Position numbers and translations under genes: made by a program. Shown one piece after another: positions 54,401 to 63,975 of a stretch of 64,000 nucleotides of DNA (the first letter of the stretch is position 1; the number at the start of each line of letters is the position of its first letter). Origin of the DNA: Bursaphelenchus xylophilus (Eukaryota; Nematoda; Chromadorea; Rhabditida; Aphelenchoididae). The notes under the pieces are model-generated. The model ran no database searches. It was not told where the DNA came from and saw only the letters and a list, made by a program, of their open reading frames with translations. The DNA is taken from NCBI GenBank assembly GCA_904066235.2, contig CAJFCV020000005.1:11031501-11095500 (forward strand), read 5' to 3'.

Positions 54401-57400
54401 CTGTGCAATTTTTTTGGTTTCTGCACAGTGCAATAGGCGTGTTTGGGCTGCCGCTCGCACCCTGGCTTTTCTTGCACAGTGCAAAGGATAAAAATCACTC
54501 CAGCGACCTTCCGAACGGATGAAAACCTTTTTTATTTTTTTTTGCTTTCAGGCACCTGCGAGTCCGGAAAAAGTACAATTTGTCAGCAAGCAAGGTGAGG
54601 ATTGGTTCAAAATACGAATTAAATAGCAAATCGGAAATTTTTTAGTAATTTTTAGTATTTCAAATCATCGCTGCGAGGTCTATCAGGCTGTTGGGAAAGT
54701 AATGAGCACTCTGTCGCATAAAAAATACTAAAAAATGAATTGTGTCGAAGAAATCAAACAGCGTTTCAGTTCATCGGCGCAGTGACATTGTGCTCATTAT
54801 TTTCCCGACAGACTGATAAATTCAGCTTTCATGACCCGGAAAATCCTATTTTCAGGCTTTAGCAAAAGAAAAATCATCTTTAAAATACATCTTGAAGAAA
54901 AAAGAGGTCTTCTGAAAATCGAAAATTTTCGTTGCGGGACCTAACTTCTCTCTTTTTCACACAAAAAAAAATCTTTTTTCAGGCTTCTGGTAAAAGAAAC
55001 ACCGCATGAAATGGAGCTGCGACATCGGCCCGCCTACATTCGCGACCTCTTGTTCACAGCGATGCGATTGCTGCTTGTGCACACTCGAAAAATTGGCTAT
55101 ACAATTCCGGTGGAGTCGCAGGTGAGAGCTCGGGCTTTTTGCTGACAATTTTTCGACGTTTAGAAGTACGTGGACTTGATTGAGAACAACGAGGACAGCC
55201 CCGGATTTCTGATCCGAAAAGAGGAAAAGGAGGCGTTCGAAAAGCTGTGGCAAGAGGAGGTCATCCAAAATGCTTACATCAGAAGAGCTGAAGTCAACAT
55301 GAACGACTCCGTTAAATAGCAAGTTTATTTTTTACAGTGCCGGAAGAGGAGAGGGTCGCCGGACTGATTTTTGACGTCTGCACTGTGCAAAAAGGTCAGA
55401 GTGCGAGCGACAGGCGAAAAAAGTTTATTGCACGGTGCGAAAAGCAAAAAATTGCACAGTGCAAAATGAACCTTCCATTTCGCACAGGGCATGTCGCCGA
55501 ACGAAGATTTGGTGTCTGCACTGTGCAAAAAAAGTCAAGGAGTCCAAAAAGCTTGTTGCACGGTGCGAAAAGCAAAAAATTGCACAGTGAAAAATGAACT
55601 TTTCATTTCGCACAGTGCATGTCGCCGGACTGATTTTTGACGTCTGCACTGTGCAAAAAAAAGTCTGAGTGCGAGCGACAGCCCAAAAAAGCATTTGCAC
55701 GGTGCACAGGGAACTTTTCATTTTGCACAGTGCATGTCGCCGGAGACTCATTTTTGAGGTGAGCACAGTGCAAAAAAGATCAAGGAGTTCAAAAAGCCTA
55801 TTGCACGGTGCAAAAAGCTACAAATTGCACAGTGCAAACGAAACTTTTCGCTTCGCACAGTGCACGTCGCAAGAATCACTCCACGGTCTTTGCAAACATG
55901 TATGTAAAAGGGAACGCTCAGATCTTCTTCAAATTTTTCACACATGAGTGTCATAGATTCCTTATTTATTCCTGAAATTTTGGCACACGCTTTTCAGAGC
56001 AGCCCATGGCAAAAAGACTACGCGAAAGCGCGAAGAGCAGAAGGAAAACGCTTTTTCGTTGAACGTATTTTTTTAATCAAAAATTTCATCAGAATTGGGC
56101 TTCTCCAGTGAGATACCGGGGTTTATAACATTGCTGGTGATTATCATGATACTTTCTTTCAGCTTCTTCGACAACATCCACCGGTTTTCGAGCTTGAACT
56201 TTGTCCCCACCCAAGAAGACCTCATCATGTTGTACGTTCCAACAGTTGGCGTGAATCAAACCAATTTGGAATACAATAATCAAGATTTTTTGTAAGGGCT
56301 TAATTGACTTCAGCAATTTCTACACCCTTTCTGATCGCCTCAAACTCATTATTAACGCCCCTGTGTTGGGTACCCGGACAACCTGTAGTCAAAGTAGTAC
56401 AGGTTGGCAATCCCGCGCATCCGCCTCGTGTTCGGGCTAATCATTTCCTTCATCTCTTTCCGGCAGATGATACTAATAAATACTAGTCGCGCCATAAAGT
56501 CCCGACACTTTTGCAGTGTGCGTTTTCTTGGACCGCGACTTCGATTTTCATGACGAAAAAGATCGATGAATCTCAAATTTTTGGAGTTTTATCAGTCTGT
56601 CGGGAAAATAATGAGCACAGTGTCGTTGTGCCGGTCCTGTCGCTGAATTGAAAAGCAATTTGATTTTTCCGCGACACAATTAATTTTCTCGCCGGCGATG
56701 CGATTTTCGCTGCGACAGAGGGCTCATTATTTTCCCGACAAACTGATATACATGTCAAATTCTTAGCCAGGGCATTACATAAGCCTTTGAATTTCAGAAT
56801 ATACGACTTCTCCGGTCGACTGATGGAGCGCAAACGATGGCTCTCCCTATATGACACCTTTGACGCGCTCTTCTACTCCATTGCCATATCAGAGTTTGAT
56901 CAGCGCTTCGAGGACAGTCAGGGGAAACATTCCAAGCTGGTCCATGCGTTGGACCTTTTTGAGCAGGTCTGCAATGAGGACAAGGTGAAGAACGTCCCGA
57001 TCCATGTGTTTTTGAATGAAATCGACATTTTCGGAGAGAAGTTGGAACGACTGGAGTTGAAGGCCTATTTCACGGACTATAATGGTAAGAAGGGTTGGTA
57101 GAAAGACAAAAATATCAATGAGTTTTGTGGTAAATACGTGGAGGAAGGTTGAGCCTTTTCAAAGCAAAAGAAAAATGTTTCTGCAAAGCGCGAACAACGG
57201 ATCTTTTATACTACATCTTGAAAGTTGAAAAAACGTGACATGTTATACGAGGAAATTTTTTTCAAATTGAAAAAACGAGGTGTGACATGTTATACGATGA
57301 AATTTTTTTCAAATTGAAAAAATGAGGCGTGACATGTTATACGATGAAATTTTTTTCAAATTGAGAAATATTTGTGACATGTTATACGATGGAGATTTTT

Positions 57401-58427
57401 TTCAAATTGAAAAAATGAGGTGTGACATGTTATACGATGAATTTTCTTTTTCAAATTGAGAAAAATTATGTGTGTCATCTTATACGATGGAAATTTTTTT
57501 CAAATTGAAAAAATGAGGCGTGACATGTTATACGATGAAATTTTTTTCAAATTGAAAAAATGAGGTGTAACATGTTATACAATGGAAATTTTTTTCAAAT
57601 TGAAAAAATGAGGTGTGACATGTTACACGATGAAAGTTTTTTTCAAATTGAGAAATATTTGTGACATGTTATCCGATGAAATTTTTTTTCAAATTGCAAA
57701 AATGAGGTGTGACATGTTATACGATGAAAATTTTTTTCAAATTCGAATTGATTCGAAATCTTTTTTCATTTTTCTTCCATCGAAAACTCGGTCGCATCGA
57801 AAATTGCATCGCCGCCGGGAAAATGACTTGTGTCGCGGAAAAATTAAATTGCTTTTCACTTCAGCGACACGATCGGCTCAGTACTCATTATTTTCCCGAC
57901 AGACTTAGAGCACTTGAAAAGATAAAACTCAGTCTGTCGGGAAAATATTGCGGATTTGACGCGGCAAAAATGTCTTGTCGTAGTCGTCTAAAATGCCTTT
58001 TCGAAAGTAAAAAATTGACATAAATGTCATAGTATATCTCAAATTGGATCTTTTTCCGTTCATTTTCTTTATACACGCAACGATTTACAGTCTCATTTGT
58101 GAAAAAAAAACACTCCGCCGAATTCAAGGCGGATTACGGAAGTCTCCGCCGATGAAAAAAAAATCCATCCTAAAACTCCTAGGGTTGGCTGTAAAATGCA
58201 AAAAAACATGAATACTTTTTTTACAGCATTCTCGGAACAGCCTGTATATTGTACATCAATTTATTGCTCTTTTAGGTTCCACCGAAAAAGAAGCGGTCCA
58301 ATTCTTTGTCGACTATTGCCTTGAGAAGTCGAAAAATCGTCCCGGCAAGGTTTTTGTCTACCCCACCATCGCAATAAACACAAAGAAGACGCAGAAGGTG
58401 CTCACGGATATCTTCAAGAAGCTGTAG
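51488..58427 (+). CDS. Divergent heterotrimeric G protein alpha subunit, predicted GTPase-dead
   Basis: Eight exons (51488-51583, 53663-53852, 54552-54594, 54983-55121, 55164-55318, 56163-56291, 56798-57084, 58276-58427) join in frame to give 396 aa. MGLVCSK fits N-myristoylation (G2, S6) and palmitoylation (C5). An acidic low-complexity insert (residues ~10-88) is absent from usual ~354-aa G-alphas. The P-loop is 96-GTCESGKST-104; usual is GAGESGKST. The helical domain ends in LW..E..IQNAY..R....NDSVKYFF, the family hallmark. Switch I reads LYVPTVG: Y232 replaces the catalytic Arg, T235 (Mg ligand) remains. Switch II reads DFSGR (254-258): Arg replaces the catalytic Gln. NKxD is NEID (324-327) and TCAT is TIAI (377-380). 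It ends about 11 residues short, lacking the receptor-contact tail. Likely membrane-bound signalling role, perhaps nucleotide-binding only. Confidence 0.88.
51616..53604 (+). repeat. 2-kb GCAC(A/C/T)GTGC array inside a MITE filling G-alpha intron 1
   Basis: The ends ACTTTTTCGAAAGTGCGTAG and GTCTACGCAATTTGAAAAAG form the inverted termini of a family L/B-type MITE. The interior is a tandem array of ~64-bp units: TTTTGCACAGTGCATTTTGT, CGCTTTTTGCACCGTGCAAA, CCTTTTTCAATTTA. It has more than 25 units, with alternating CACAGTG, CACTGTG, CACGGTG and CACCGTG cores. Long Phe/Cys-rich frames here are repeat artefacts. Confidence 0.85.
53871..54043. mobile_element. Family B MITE in G-alpha intron 2
   Basis: GCATCTTCATAAAGTGCATG ... 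CCATGGACTTTATGAAAATC, starting 18 bases after the exon 2 donor. Confidence 0.7.
54044..54522. mobile_element. Family E MITE with tandem interior, G-alpha intron 2
   Basis: TCCGTTCGCAAAGTCGCTGA at the left and CCAGCGACCTTCCGAACGGA at the right. Between are three ~150-bp units (GCGACATGCACTGTGCGAAA, TTTGCACTGTGCA, TGGGCTGTCGCTCGCA). It abuts the family B element directly. Confidence 0.75.
54681..54818. mobile_element. Family A MITE in G-alpha intron 3
   Basis: TATCAGGCTGTTGGGAAAGT ... ATTTTCCCGACAGACTGATA. Confidence 0.8.
55319..55324 (+). other. Non-canonical GC splice donor (GCAAGT) of G-alpha intron 5
   Basis: Exon 5 ends AAATA followed by GCAAGT. Using this GC donor with the CAG at 56160-56162 restores the Tyr of the invariant NDSxKY-F motif (TA|C). 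No GT donor does this. Unspliced, the frame hits TAG at once. Confidence 0.8.
55340..55895. repeat. Family E-type tandem repeat in G-alpha intron 5
   Basis: About four units of ~125 bp. Each has CTGCACTGTGCAAAAAA, GAGCGACAG, TTGCACGGTGCGAAAAGC and TTCGCACAGTGCATGTCGCC. The last ends ATCACTCCACGGTCTTTGC. The orientation is the reverse of the array at 54044. Confidence 0.75.
55905..56075. mobile_element. Family D fragment
   Basis: AACGCTCAGATCTTCTTCAA and AATTCCTGAAATTTTGGCAC resemble the left portion of the family D element at 50023. Confidence 0.5.
56484..56545. mobile_element. Family K MITE end
   Basis: TACTAGTCGCGCCATAAAGT then CCCGACACTTTTGCA. No right partner. Confidence 0.5.
56590..56748. 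mobile_element. Family A MITE in G-alpha intron 6
   Basis: ATCAGTCTGTCGGGAAAATA ... ATTTTCCCGACAAACTGATA, ending 49 bases before exon 7. Confidence 0.8.
57085..57205 (+). repeat. Dispersed repeat at the start of G-alpha intron 7
   Basis: GTAAGAAGGGTTGGTAGAAA through GCAAAGCGCGAACAACGGAT matches 9758-9890. The similarity begins at the splice donor. Confidence 0.7.
57228..57745 (+). repeat. ~48-bp minisatellite in G-alpha intron 7
   Basis: About eleven units of TGACATGTTATACGATGAAA followed by TTTTTTTCAAATTGAAAAAA, then TGAGGTG. A variant with GAGAAATATT recurs at two places about 300 bp apart, pointing to block duplication. Confidence 0.9.
57779..57990. mobile_element. Family A right half followed by another left half
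   Basis: 57790-57906 has GCATCGAAAATTGCATCGCC through ATTTTCCCGACAGACT. At 57930 a new left end AGTCTGTCGGGAAAATATTG begins and breaks off. Confidence 0.65.
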
Positions 58428-58435
58428 ACAATTCG

Positions 58436-58880
58436 CAGGGAAATTTCTCCAAGTGCGACCCTCAGATTTTGATGAAACTTGGCACAAATTTAGACTTATT
58501 TTTTGTAAGAACTTTGTGAGTTTTTTAGCTCGCGCTTTGCAGAAACAACCGAGATTTTTAGCCCGAAAGTTGGGAAAAATATGAAATTTTTTTTTTCAAT
58601 TTTTGACGTGAAAAATGTTGTGCTTATTTCTACTGTACAGAGTAATGTTTCCACAAAAAATCAATTTTTTCCGCGCGAAATTGGCAAAGATATAGCGAAA
58701 AGACGATTTTTCTCTGACCGTCTCCGCATTTTGCACACTCTCTCGCAAAAATCGTTAAATATCTCGGCTCTCCCTGCAAATCGCGGGCTAAAATTTTCAG
58801 CAATTGACACATGACCTATAGTCAACATATGTGCAAAATTTCAAGCAAATCCGTATGTCGCACTCGGAGATTTCCCCAGG
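58436..58880. mobile_element. Family D element
   Basis: CTCCAAGTGCGACCCTCAGA ... GTATGTCGCACTCGGAGATT, with AGCTCGCGCTTTGCAGAAAC inside. It begins directly after the G-alpha stop codon, so the 3' UTR is in or next to a transposon. Confidence 0.7.
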
Positions 58881-59387
58881 TCTTTCGCTCTTTTGTTAAT
58901 GTCGTATTTTAGGTTGGGTATTCATTGGGACGCTTTTTCCTTCATTTTTTACTTCCTTTTCCATCTTGTTGTATGTTTTCTGATGCAATCCACACATGCA
59001 ATCATATTAATTCGAGCAATAAACATATTTTTATGACCAATATTTCACTTGATGACCGGGAAAATAAAAATCTCAAAAAATGTTTATTTTTCGTTACAGT
59101 AAAATTAGGGATATGCATTGTCGAGGCGGCTGGTTTAAAGAGCCAGAAGACGCTCATGTGATTCTTGTCAAGAGCCCCCGATTTTCGCGAGTTTTTGCAA
59201 TTTTTTCGCGCTCAGTTCTGAGTCCAAACAATCTCCGGAATTTCGTGGATTTTCGACCACTTCAGAAATGTGTTTTCAATAAAAAAACGCAACGGGATTT
59301 TTTTGCTAATTCGGATTAGTGGAATTTCAAAATTTTTGTGGGGAAAAAATTGAGGAAAAAATCCGCGTTTTTTAAATTTTTCATGTG

Positions 59388-59519
59388 TGTCTATCAGAAA
59401 ATAGTGAGCATTCTGTCGCTTTGGGCCGCTGAAACAAAAAGAAATTTCATTTTTTCTCTGTTTTTTTTGCGATTTTCGATGCGACAGAGTGCTTATTATT
59501 TTCCCGACAGAGTGATATA
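59388..59519. mobile_element. Family A MITE, decayed left end
   Basis: TCTATCAGAAAATAGTGAGC ... TTATTTTCCCGACAGAGTGA. Confidence 0.65.
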
Positions 59520-59902
59520 TCATGAAATTTCATCAACTTTTTAATCTTATTACCCAGTCAGTCTACAATTCAATTTCCGGGGCGAATGCGCTAACCGAAA
59601 CTTGGCTTAAAATGATGTCTTGGGCGCAGCTCGAAAAAAAGCTAAAAATTGGCTCCGGCAAGTTGCGGAAGCCTTTTTTCTTGCAATTTTTTTTGCGTTT
59701 TACCATTTTCAGCCACGTTTCAGTTAGCGCGTGTCGGTCATGAACCAAATATAAATTCCTGAAAGTTTTAGCTCGTGCTTTGCAGCCATAACCGATATTT
59801 TTTGCAGTCTTTAGGATGGAATTTCGTGGATTTTCGGGCTTCGTGTACTTGGCTGCAAAGACCATTGAATTCCATGAGAAATTTCTTTTTGGGCGTATTT
59901 GT

Positions 59903-60047
59903 CTACCGGGAAAATAATGTGGACTTGTCAAAACAAAATGCCTCTCAAATCGCCCACCAAATCCCCAGCCGCGGCTAGCCATCGCAAAGCGTGGATGGAA
60001 GATCCGAATGCGCGACAAGTCCACATTATTTTCCCGACAGGCTAGTA
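59903..60047. mobile_element. Family A MITE, TGTGGA subfamily
   Basis: CTACCGGGAAAATAATGTGG ... CATTATTTTCCCGACAGGCT, with CCCCAGCCGCGGCTAGCCAT inside. Confidence 0.7.
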
Positions 60048-61150
60048 TACAAACAATGCGGCGTTAAACTACCACCCCAATCTTTTCCGGTCGCCTTATG
60101 AAATCCGACCCACCCGATTCTCCCATCGCCTTCGCTTTCAACAACCCTCTGACTAATACATACTCTCCTTATGACAATCAATTGTATTTGATTTGGACTT
60201 GGATTTCATCCCCATCCCACCCCGACCCTCTTCCAACCTGATCCCTGTTCGACTGGCGACAAAAAAAAAAGCGACGTGGAACGGGCGGGGAGGGGTTGTT
60301 TGCGTATACCCACGCGCGACCTCCTGACTCCGGCTTGAGCTCGAAAGCCTAGAGGCCAAAAAAATTTTTCGGATTTCTCGAGTTCAACAAGTTCCTTGAC
60401 ATCTGGAAGAGGTTTTGTAAAAAAGTTTGCGTTCCTGGACTTGATCTAGATTTTTTGGGATGAAAATGCGGACAAGTCTTGAGTTCGAGGCTGAATTTAA
60501 GATTCTTTAGGGAAAATAGAGTTAAAGGGGCATCTTTAAAAAATGACGTCATCTTTGAGCAATGTGATCCGAAACGGGCACATAGGCATTTAAGAATGAT
60601 TTTAAGAATAATTTTTTTGTTGTCAAAATAGAGATACGGGAAGGGGGACCAAGGAGAACTTTTTAAGAATATTTTTTAGGTCCAAGAATATGATATTGTA
60701 AAGGCGGGCAAGGCGGTTATTTTAAGGCTCTCTCGGACCTTTTTTGGCTCCAAGAAAATGATATGGCAAGGTTTGTTGGGTTGGCCTGCTTTGAATTTCG
60801 GGATTCCAAAAAAAATTTTGATGATTTTTCCCTTTTACCATAGCATTCTTTTAAAAACACAAAAAAATTAGTCTTAAAAAATCAGCCACGGCCCCCTTAC
60901 CATTACATTTTCTTCACAAAACAAAAAAAAATATTCCTGAAAAATCAGCCTTGGCTCCCTTTTTCCATATTATTTCCTTTGCGAACCATGAAGAATATTA
61001 TTTAAAAATCAGCCTTGGTCCCCTTAACCATAATATTTTTTCCTTAAGGTGCCCCATCGCCCAGGTGCCCTCTTCGGATCCAACCATCCAGAACGCTCTC
61101 ATATTTCGTTACCAAACTTTGTTTTCCGCCCGTTTCCTCTAAATCTCTCC
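60048..61150. other. Upstream region of the Ig-domain gene; no exon supported
   Basis: AT-rich with three tandem-like blocks around 60830-61040 (AAAATCAGCC followed by TTGG(C/T)(T/C)CC, CTTACCATTAC/CTTAACCATAA). A GC-rich patch at 60230-60330 has no clear exon. Confidence 0.4.
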
Positions 61151-61153
61151 GTA

Positions 61154-61159
61154 TTTCAG
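61154..61159 (+). other. Candidate trans-splice acceptor of the Ig-domain gene
   Basis: CGTATTTCAG ends three bases before the ATG at 61163. Either a spliced leader is added here or an upstream exon exists that I could not find. Confidence 0.4.
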
Positions 61160-61162
61160 ATC

Positions 61163-62280
61163 ATGAACGGCTACCCGACCCACTCGTTCTCACAGCTGAC
61201 TGTAGACCCCGCAAAGTTCGTCTACCACCCCACCCCGCAACGGTCCCCGTTGACTAAGCAAGTGGATCAACTTGAATATTATATTCCCCAAAATAAATAC
61301 GCCAAGAACCCGTGGAGTTATGCGCCCGAGTTCCTGAAGGTCTTCACGGATGTCAGAGTGCCGGAGGGCGGAAAGGCGGTGTTCGATTGTGTTCTTCTTG
61401 GATCTCCGAGGCCCAGGGTAAGGAGAGTTTTCACTGTAGCGGGAAGGGAATTTATCGTAGTTGTTTATCATGGATTTTATGGAAATTTGGAGCTGTTTTT
61501 TTATATCGGACAAGTAAAAATCATTGAAAATTTTAAGCTGCGTTTTGCGGGCGCCGCCGAAAAAATAAACTTGGACCTATTACACGAAGAAATGGGACAG
61601 TTTCCATGCCAAAATTCACTGGCAAAATTGACAAAGGCCCCAAATTTTTCGCCAAGAAAATCACCTTCTAAATCGCCGCCAATTTTTGCGTGGAAAGAAA
61701 TTCCGAAAACGCTCGGATTCCAGTAGAAAATTTGAGGAGGGTTTTCATTCCAAAACTTGCAGAAAAGTATTGAATTTGTCTTTTGCAGGGACAGCCGAGA
61801 TTTTGAACAACCTCAAAATTTCGCGTGAAAAAAATTGTTTTTTTACGGTATATATACCGCGGTAGAAAATAGGCATGAAATTTTTCATGACAAAACTTGC
61901 AAAAATGTGTCACATTTCATTTCTTCCAGCTTTTGACCTAAAAAATATCGGTCGTTTCTGCAACGCGCGAGCTTGTAAGCTCGCCGAAAATTGATCCTAA
62001 ATTTGTGTCCTTTCTATCAAAATTTGAGCGTCGCAGTTCAACCACTTCCCTTGTTATTCACACTTCAATATAAACCTCTCTTCTCCAGGTCTGTTGGCTC
62101 TTCAACGACGAGAAACTCACCATGGAAGACGTCATTGTTGAGGACACTGCCGACTTGTGCCGAATAACCATTCCATACGTCCAGTCCTATCATTACGGAA
62201 CGTATACGGTGCTCTGTGAGAACGAGGTGGGCAGAGCCATCACGAGCGCTTCACTACTCCCATTTTATGCTGATTACTAA
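61163..62280 (+). CDS. Small I-set immunoglobulin-domain protein (titin/kettin-like)
   Basis: Exons 61163-61417 and 62089-62280 join in phase 0 (AGG|GTAAGG; CTCCAG|GTCTGT) to give 148 aa. Residues 1-~52 are polar. The rest is one I-set Ig domain: APEFLKVFTDVRVPEGG, then B-strand Cys in VFDCVLLGSPRP, core Trp in VCWLFNDEKL, the D-x-C-x-I/L block (ADLCRITIP), Y-x-C in YGTYTVLCENEVG, and a final SASLLP strand. This style is typical of nematode giant muscle proteins (titin, kettin, UNC-89). No signal peptide or TM. It is either a short independent gene or the last two exons of a larger one whose earlier exons are not visible. The intron carries a family D repeat at 61530-62055. Stop TAA; AATAAA follows 50 bases later. 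Confidence 0.8.
61500..62058. mobile_element. Family D-like element in the Ig gene's intron
   Basis: TTTTAAGCTGCGTTTTGCGG through TTTCTGCAACGCGCGAGCTT and TTTGAGCGTCGCAGTTCAAC, CACTTCCCTTG. The left end is decayed. Confidence 0.55.
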
Positions 62281-62329
62281 CTAAAATTAGTCATTGTAAA
62301 TTCTTGGTTTTTCGCGATGAGTTTTTGCT

Positions 62330-62335
62330 AATAAA
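62330..62335 (+). terminator. Poly(A) signal AATAAA of the Ig-domain gene
   Basis: AATAAA 50 bases after the stop codon. Confidence 0.6.
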
Positions 62336-62369
62336 TATGAGCACAACTTGTGTCAAAAAGAAGAGTTTG

Positions 62370-63065
62370 AACATGTCTTTGCACTGTGCGGTTGGGATCG
62401 CAAGGTGGCTTTGCGCGATGAACAATCGGCACGGTGCGAATGAAGAACGCACTGTGAAGTTTCGGGAGCGATTGGAAAGCGCACTGTACGGTTTCCGAAG
62501 CGATGGAAAAACGCACTGTGCGGTTTCGGAAGCACTTCAAAAACGCACTGTGCAGTTCTCGTTACTAGTCAGATGCGCACTGTGCAATTTCTGGACCGAT
62601 TGAATAACGCACTGTGCAGCTTCTGGAGAGATTGGAAAACGCACTGCGTTGTTTCTGGGGTGAATGAAAAACACACTGTGCAGCTTCTGGTGCGCTTACA
62701 AAAGGCACTGTGCGGTTTCCGAAGCGGCTGAAAAACGCACTGTGCAGCTTCCGAAGAACTTAAAAACGCACTGTGCAGGTTTCGTTACTGGTCAAAAGCG
62801 CACTGTGCAGTTTCTTGGGCGATCGAAAAGGCACTGAACAGTTTGCGGGGCGAGTAAAAAACGGGCTGTGCAGTTTCTGGTGCGAATGAAAAACACACTG
62901 TGCAGTTTCAAGAGGTCCTTAGTAACGCACTGTGCAGCTTCCGATGTGACTAAAAAACGAACTGTACAGTTTCTGGAGCTCTTTAGCAACGCTGTGCAGT
63001 TTCTGATGTGAGTGAAGAGAGCACTGTGAAATTTTCGAAGCGATTGAAAAGTGACTGTGCATTTT
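62370..63065 (-). repeat. GCACTGTGC minisatellite, 3' of the Ig gene
   Basis: About twenty units of ~35 bp: AACGCACTGTGCAGTTTCTG followed by GTGCGATTGAAA-like spacers. In reverse complement it is close to the array in the chemoreceptor intron. Confidence 0.88.
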
Positions 63066-63099
63066 CCGAAACGATTGGAAAACGCGAACGACGAGGCGA

Positions 63100-63146
63100 C
63101 ACATTTGCCGCGACCAACCCACATTATTTTCCCGACTGACTAATAG
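63100..63146. mobile_element. Family A right end
   Basis: CCACATTATTTTCCCGACTG then ACTAATA, closing the minisatellite. No left end was found. Confidence 0.5.
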
Positions 63147-63428
63147 TAAAAGTAAACTAGAGACTGTAAACCGGCTTATACACATTGTAATAATACTAAT
63201 AGTTTCCTGAAGTGACGTCGCCGAAACAAACACCGACTACATGTGCTTTAGGGGGCCTTAATGGTTTCACAGAATGAAATTCAACCGACCTCAGATTAGC
63301 CGGCTGATGCGACGCGGGCTGTTTTTGCGGTTTTCAGCCGGTCTTTTCGAAACATTTCCCAACTAAATTCAACCCATGTTATAGTAGATTTGTAAGGCTA
63401 CTATAAGTGAGAATTTCACAGGCGGGAA

Positions 63429-63434
63429 TTTTAG
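63429..63434 (+). other. Candidate trans-splice acceptor of the TSP1-like gene
   Basis: GGAATTTTAG ends three bases before the ATG at 63438. Confidence 0.4.
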
Positions 63435-63437
63435 AAT

Positions 63438-63640
63438 ATGGCCAAGGTAATCAGCACTCTCCTGGCGCTCTGTTTCCTCCACCACGTGAAGGCGCAATGT
63501 AATGGGACCGGAATTTGGTCCGAGTGGCTGTCGTATGGGAGTTGCGCCGAGCAAACGGACGGGTCGTTCGCGATGGTCCGATATCGCGATTGTGACCCGT
63601 TGCCGTCGGGTTGCATCGCTGATTCGCCGTACATTTGCAA
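63438..63640 (+). CDS. Thrombospondin type-1-like secreted protein, first exon only
   Basis: The exon encodes 67 residues plus two bases and ends at a GTAGGA donor (63641). If read through, the frame stops after one more codon. Residues 1-19 are a signal peptide (ISTLLALCFLHHVKA) with cleavage before QC. Then come GIWSEWLSYGSC (the WSxW...C start of a TSP1 repeat), MVRYRDC (the R-x-R-x-C strand) and two further cysteines. An N-glycosylation site (NGT) lies near residue 23. Later exons were not found before the window edge, so length and domain number are unknown. Nematode TSP1 proteins are usually extracellular matrix or guidance factors (family knowledge only). Confidence 0.65.
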
Positions 63641-63664
63641 GTAGGAGTTTGAGGAGCGGGATAG

Positions 63665-63975
63665 GGGAAGTGGTCCAAGTGCGACGCTGAGATTTTGATT
63701 AAACATGGCACAAATTTAGAATATCTTTTGTGAAGAATTATGCGACATTTCTCCTGCTACGTCTTTTTCAAAATTACCCAGATTTTTTGCTCGCGGCTCA
63801 CAGTGCCTTTTGCCTTTATTGGCGACGGGCCTTTCTATCAGTCTGTCGGGAAAATAGTGAGCACAAGTTTTTTCTCTGACCACTCTCCGCGTTTTGCGCC
63901 CTCTCTCAGCTGCCCTTGTAAAAAGCCAAAATTTTCGAGAATTGCCGAGAAGTCCGAGCGTCGCACTTGGAACCA
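63665..63975. mobile_element. Family D element with a family A left end inside
   Basis: CCAAGTGCGACGCTGAGATT at the left and GTCCGAGCGTCGCACTTGGA at 63954-63973. Inside, TATCAGTCTGTCGGGAAAAT at 63837 is a family A left end that passes into AAGTTTTTTCTCTGACCACT of family D. The last 25 bases start another GGCTCCGGAGCC element. Confidence 0.6.

Noticed and set aside
53849..54484. 211-residue minus-strand frame in G-alpha intron 2
   Set aside because: Covers a family B MITE and the tandem family E element; its repeating HCA/TVQK patterns come from the repeat cores.
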